A DNA stretch of 21,722 bases. It comes from Pseudomonadota bacterium. GTDB lineage: Bacteria > Pseudomonadota > Gammaproteobacteria > Burkholderiales > Burkholderiaceae_D. Shown piece by piece: positions 20,800 through 21,722 of the stretch. Below the pieces are notes generated by a model, which did not search any database, was not told the origin of the DNA, and saw nothing but the letters and a program-made list of their open reading frames with translations. A program made the position numbers and the translations under genes. Each line of letters opens with the position of its first letter. Position 1 is the first letter of the stretch. The stretch is from NCBI GenBank assembly GCA_023389425.1, contig JAEWEK010000334.1, forward strand, positions 1-21,722, written 5' to 3'.

Positions 20800-21555
20800 T
20801 TACTTGAATTTCACCTTTCCTGTCAGGTGCATCTGCAGCGTGGTCTCGCCCGGCTCGAAGCTGGGTTCGGCCACGTCCGGGGCGGCCTTGGCGGCGCGCG
20901 AGTACATCATCGGCGCGGCCGCGTCCATCATCGGCGGGCGCACGTTGCCGGCGCCTTCGAGGTCGACCGAATCGAGCACCGCGTCGGCCGGGTTGCGGCC
21001 CATGGCGCGGGCCAGCGAGCCAAGGCGCTCGTTGAGGTTCTTGTAGGCTTCGGCGATGCGCTGGTCGTCGAGGCGCTTCATGGTCTCGCGCGACAGGCCG
21101 AAGCTCAGGCCGTTCAGCGCCAGCACTTTCTGCGCGGCGGCGGCGGTTTTTTCCAGCGCGGCCAGGTTGCGCGTCTTCACCTGCAGCTGCTGGCCGACGC
21201 GCCAGGCGACCGGCACCGGCGGACGCTGGGCGCCCTGCATCGGCTGCGGGTGCGGCTGGTCGGGATAGACCGGATAGGTGTAATAGCCCTGGGTCTTGAG
21301 CTGGGCGCTGGCGTCGGCGGAGCGGATGATGTCCATCCCCTCCTTCATCTTGCGGTTCACGCGCGAGGCGGCCGCGGCCTTGTCCTTGTCCTGCTCTTCG
21401 ATCGAGAACACGACCGTCGCTTCGTCATTTGCGCGCGTCACCTCGCCGGTGGCGGGAATGAACACCGTCGTACCGCTGGTCGAGGGACCGGTTTGGGCGG
21501 AAGCGGACATGGCAGCTGCAAGGCCGAGGATCAGGACGAGTTTTTTGGGCGACAT
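20800..21555 (-). CDS. Periplasmic SIMPL-domain (DUF541) protein
   Basis: The 251-residue protein has a signal peptide at about 1-20 (cleavage after ASA). The SIMPL/DUF541 fold then begins with VFIPATGEVTRANDEATVVFSIE, continues through a helical stretch (KDKAAAASRVNRKMKEGMDIIRS) and the strand LKTQGYYTYPVY, and ends with LQMHLTGKVKFK. A Pro-rich insert (PDQPHPQPMQGAQRPPVPV, 99-117) is longer than in the simple members. The family forms oligomeric rings or cages in some bacteria and has been linked to oxidative stress; its exact role is not known. GGAG lies nine bases before the ATG at 21555. An inverted repeat lies in its promoter region. Confidence 0.9.
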   Translation of the reverse strand: MSPKKLVLILGLAAAMSASAQTGPSTSGTTVFIPATGEVTRANDEATVVFSIEEQDKDKAAAASRVNRKMKEGMDIIRSADASAQLKTQGYYTYPVYPDQPHPQPMQGAQRPPVPVAWRVGQQLQVKTRNLAALEKTAAAAQKVLALNGLSFGLSRETMKRLDDQRIAEAYKNLNERLGSLARAMGRNPADAVLDSVDLEGAGNVRPPMMDAAAPMMYSRAAKAAPDVAEPSFEPGETTLQMHLTGKVKFK

Positions 21556-21600
21556 TATTGTTCTCCGGGTGAGGCGGCGTGATTGCCGCGGTGCAGGATA

Positions 21601-21639
21601 CGATACAGTTTTTTGAGGGAGTATTGATTTTCTGTATCG
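21601..21639. promoter_or_regulatory. Inverted repeat upstream of the SIMPL gene
   Basis: CGATACAG (21601-21608) and CTGTATCG (21632-21639) are perfect inverted arms, 31 bases centre to centre. They lie 46-84 bases before the SIMPL start, in AT-rich DNA. The geometry suits a DNA-binding protein contacting the same face of the helix three turns apart. I could not settle on a -10/-35 pair here. Confidence 0.45.
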
Positions 21640-21666
21640 AATCGTTGCAATTTCCCGCCCGCAGAA

Positions 21667-21695
21667 CGTCGTCCCCGCGCAGGCGGGGACCCATG
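21667..21695 (+). repeat. REP-like palindrome copy 7
   Basis: CGTCG overlaps GTCCCCGC-GCAG-GCGGGGAC, an 8-bp perfect stem (21671-21690), followed by CCATG. It has the CCCC/GGGG variant of the stem seen in copy 6. It lies upstream of the SIMPL promoter region, near the window edge. Confidence 0.68.
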
Positions 21696-21722
21696 CTGAG
21701 TTGACTCCGCCCGCGGCGTCGG

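Overview
The window is about two-thirds GC, densely coding DNA from a betaproteobacterium, most likely Burkholderiales of the Oxalobacteraceae (Massilia/Duganella/Janthinobacterium type). This rests on the core genes (tpiA, a PIG3-type quinone oxidoreductase, pnp, rpsO, leuA, pssA), their order, and codon use; no rRNA or tRNA is present to confirm it. From memory, many Burkholderiales carry pssA-leuA-rpsO-pnp-qor-tpiA-secG-nuo in one run. Here that order is kept on the minus strand, but about 12.4 kb lies between pnp and qor, and a smaller block lies between leuA and rpsO.

Layout, left to right. 1-1452: partial tpiA and qor, both minus, with a strong-looking promoter before tpiA. 1585-2817: a secreted SGNH/GDSL esterase (plus). 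2910-4358: a Sel1-repeat protein and a DUF2807 (head GIN domain) protein, both minus and exported. 4675-7503: a two-gene operon of periplasmic M16 metalloproteases, one with the zinc site and one without (plus). 7617-13556: a tightly packed six-gene minus-strand operon encoding a stressosome-type RsbR-RsbS-RsbT switch, an RsbT-RsbX-like fusion, a soluble histidine kinase with an ATPase-like N-terminus, and a hybrid REC-PAS-HK-REC kinase. 13954-16511: rpsO-pnp, each followed by a clear intrinsic terminator. 16677-17174: a BamE-like lipoprotein (plus). 17194-18155: two paralogous 127-residue lipoproteins built of cysteine-paired 18-residue repeats (minus). 18258-20714: leuA and pssA (minus). 20800-21555: a SIMPL-domain periplasmic protein (minus).

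How the parts work together. The rsb block should form a partner-switching complex (RsbR and RsbS scaffold, RsbT kinase) reset by the PP2C domain of the fusion protein. Because the two histidine kinases are translationally coupled to it, its output is probably a phosphorelay; no sigma factor or DNA-binding regulator is encoded here. This block and the tandem cysteine-repeat lipoproteins are the two most unusual things in the window.

Small-scale structure. Seven copies of a short palindromic repeat (arms around CCCGC, a 4-base loop, arms around GCGGG, with a flanking CGTCG) sit only between genes, mostly at gene ends. Their stems vary in a compensated way. Further inverted repeats lie in front of the M16 operon, the SIMPL gene, rsbR, rpsO, pnp and both cysteine-repeat lipoproteins.
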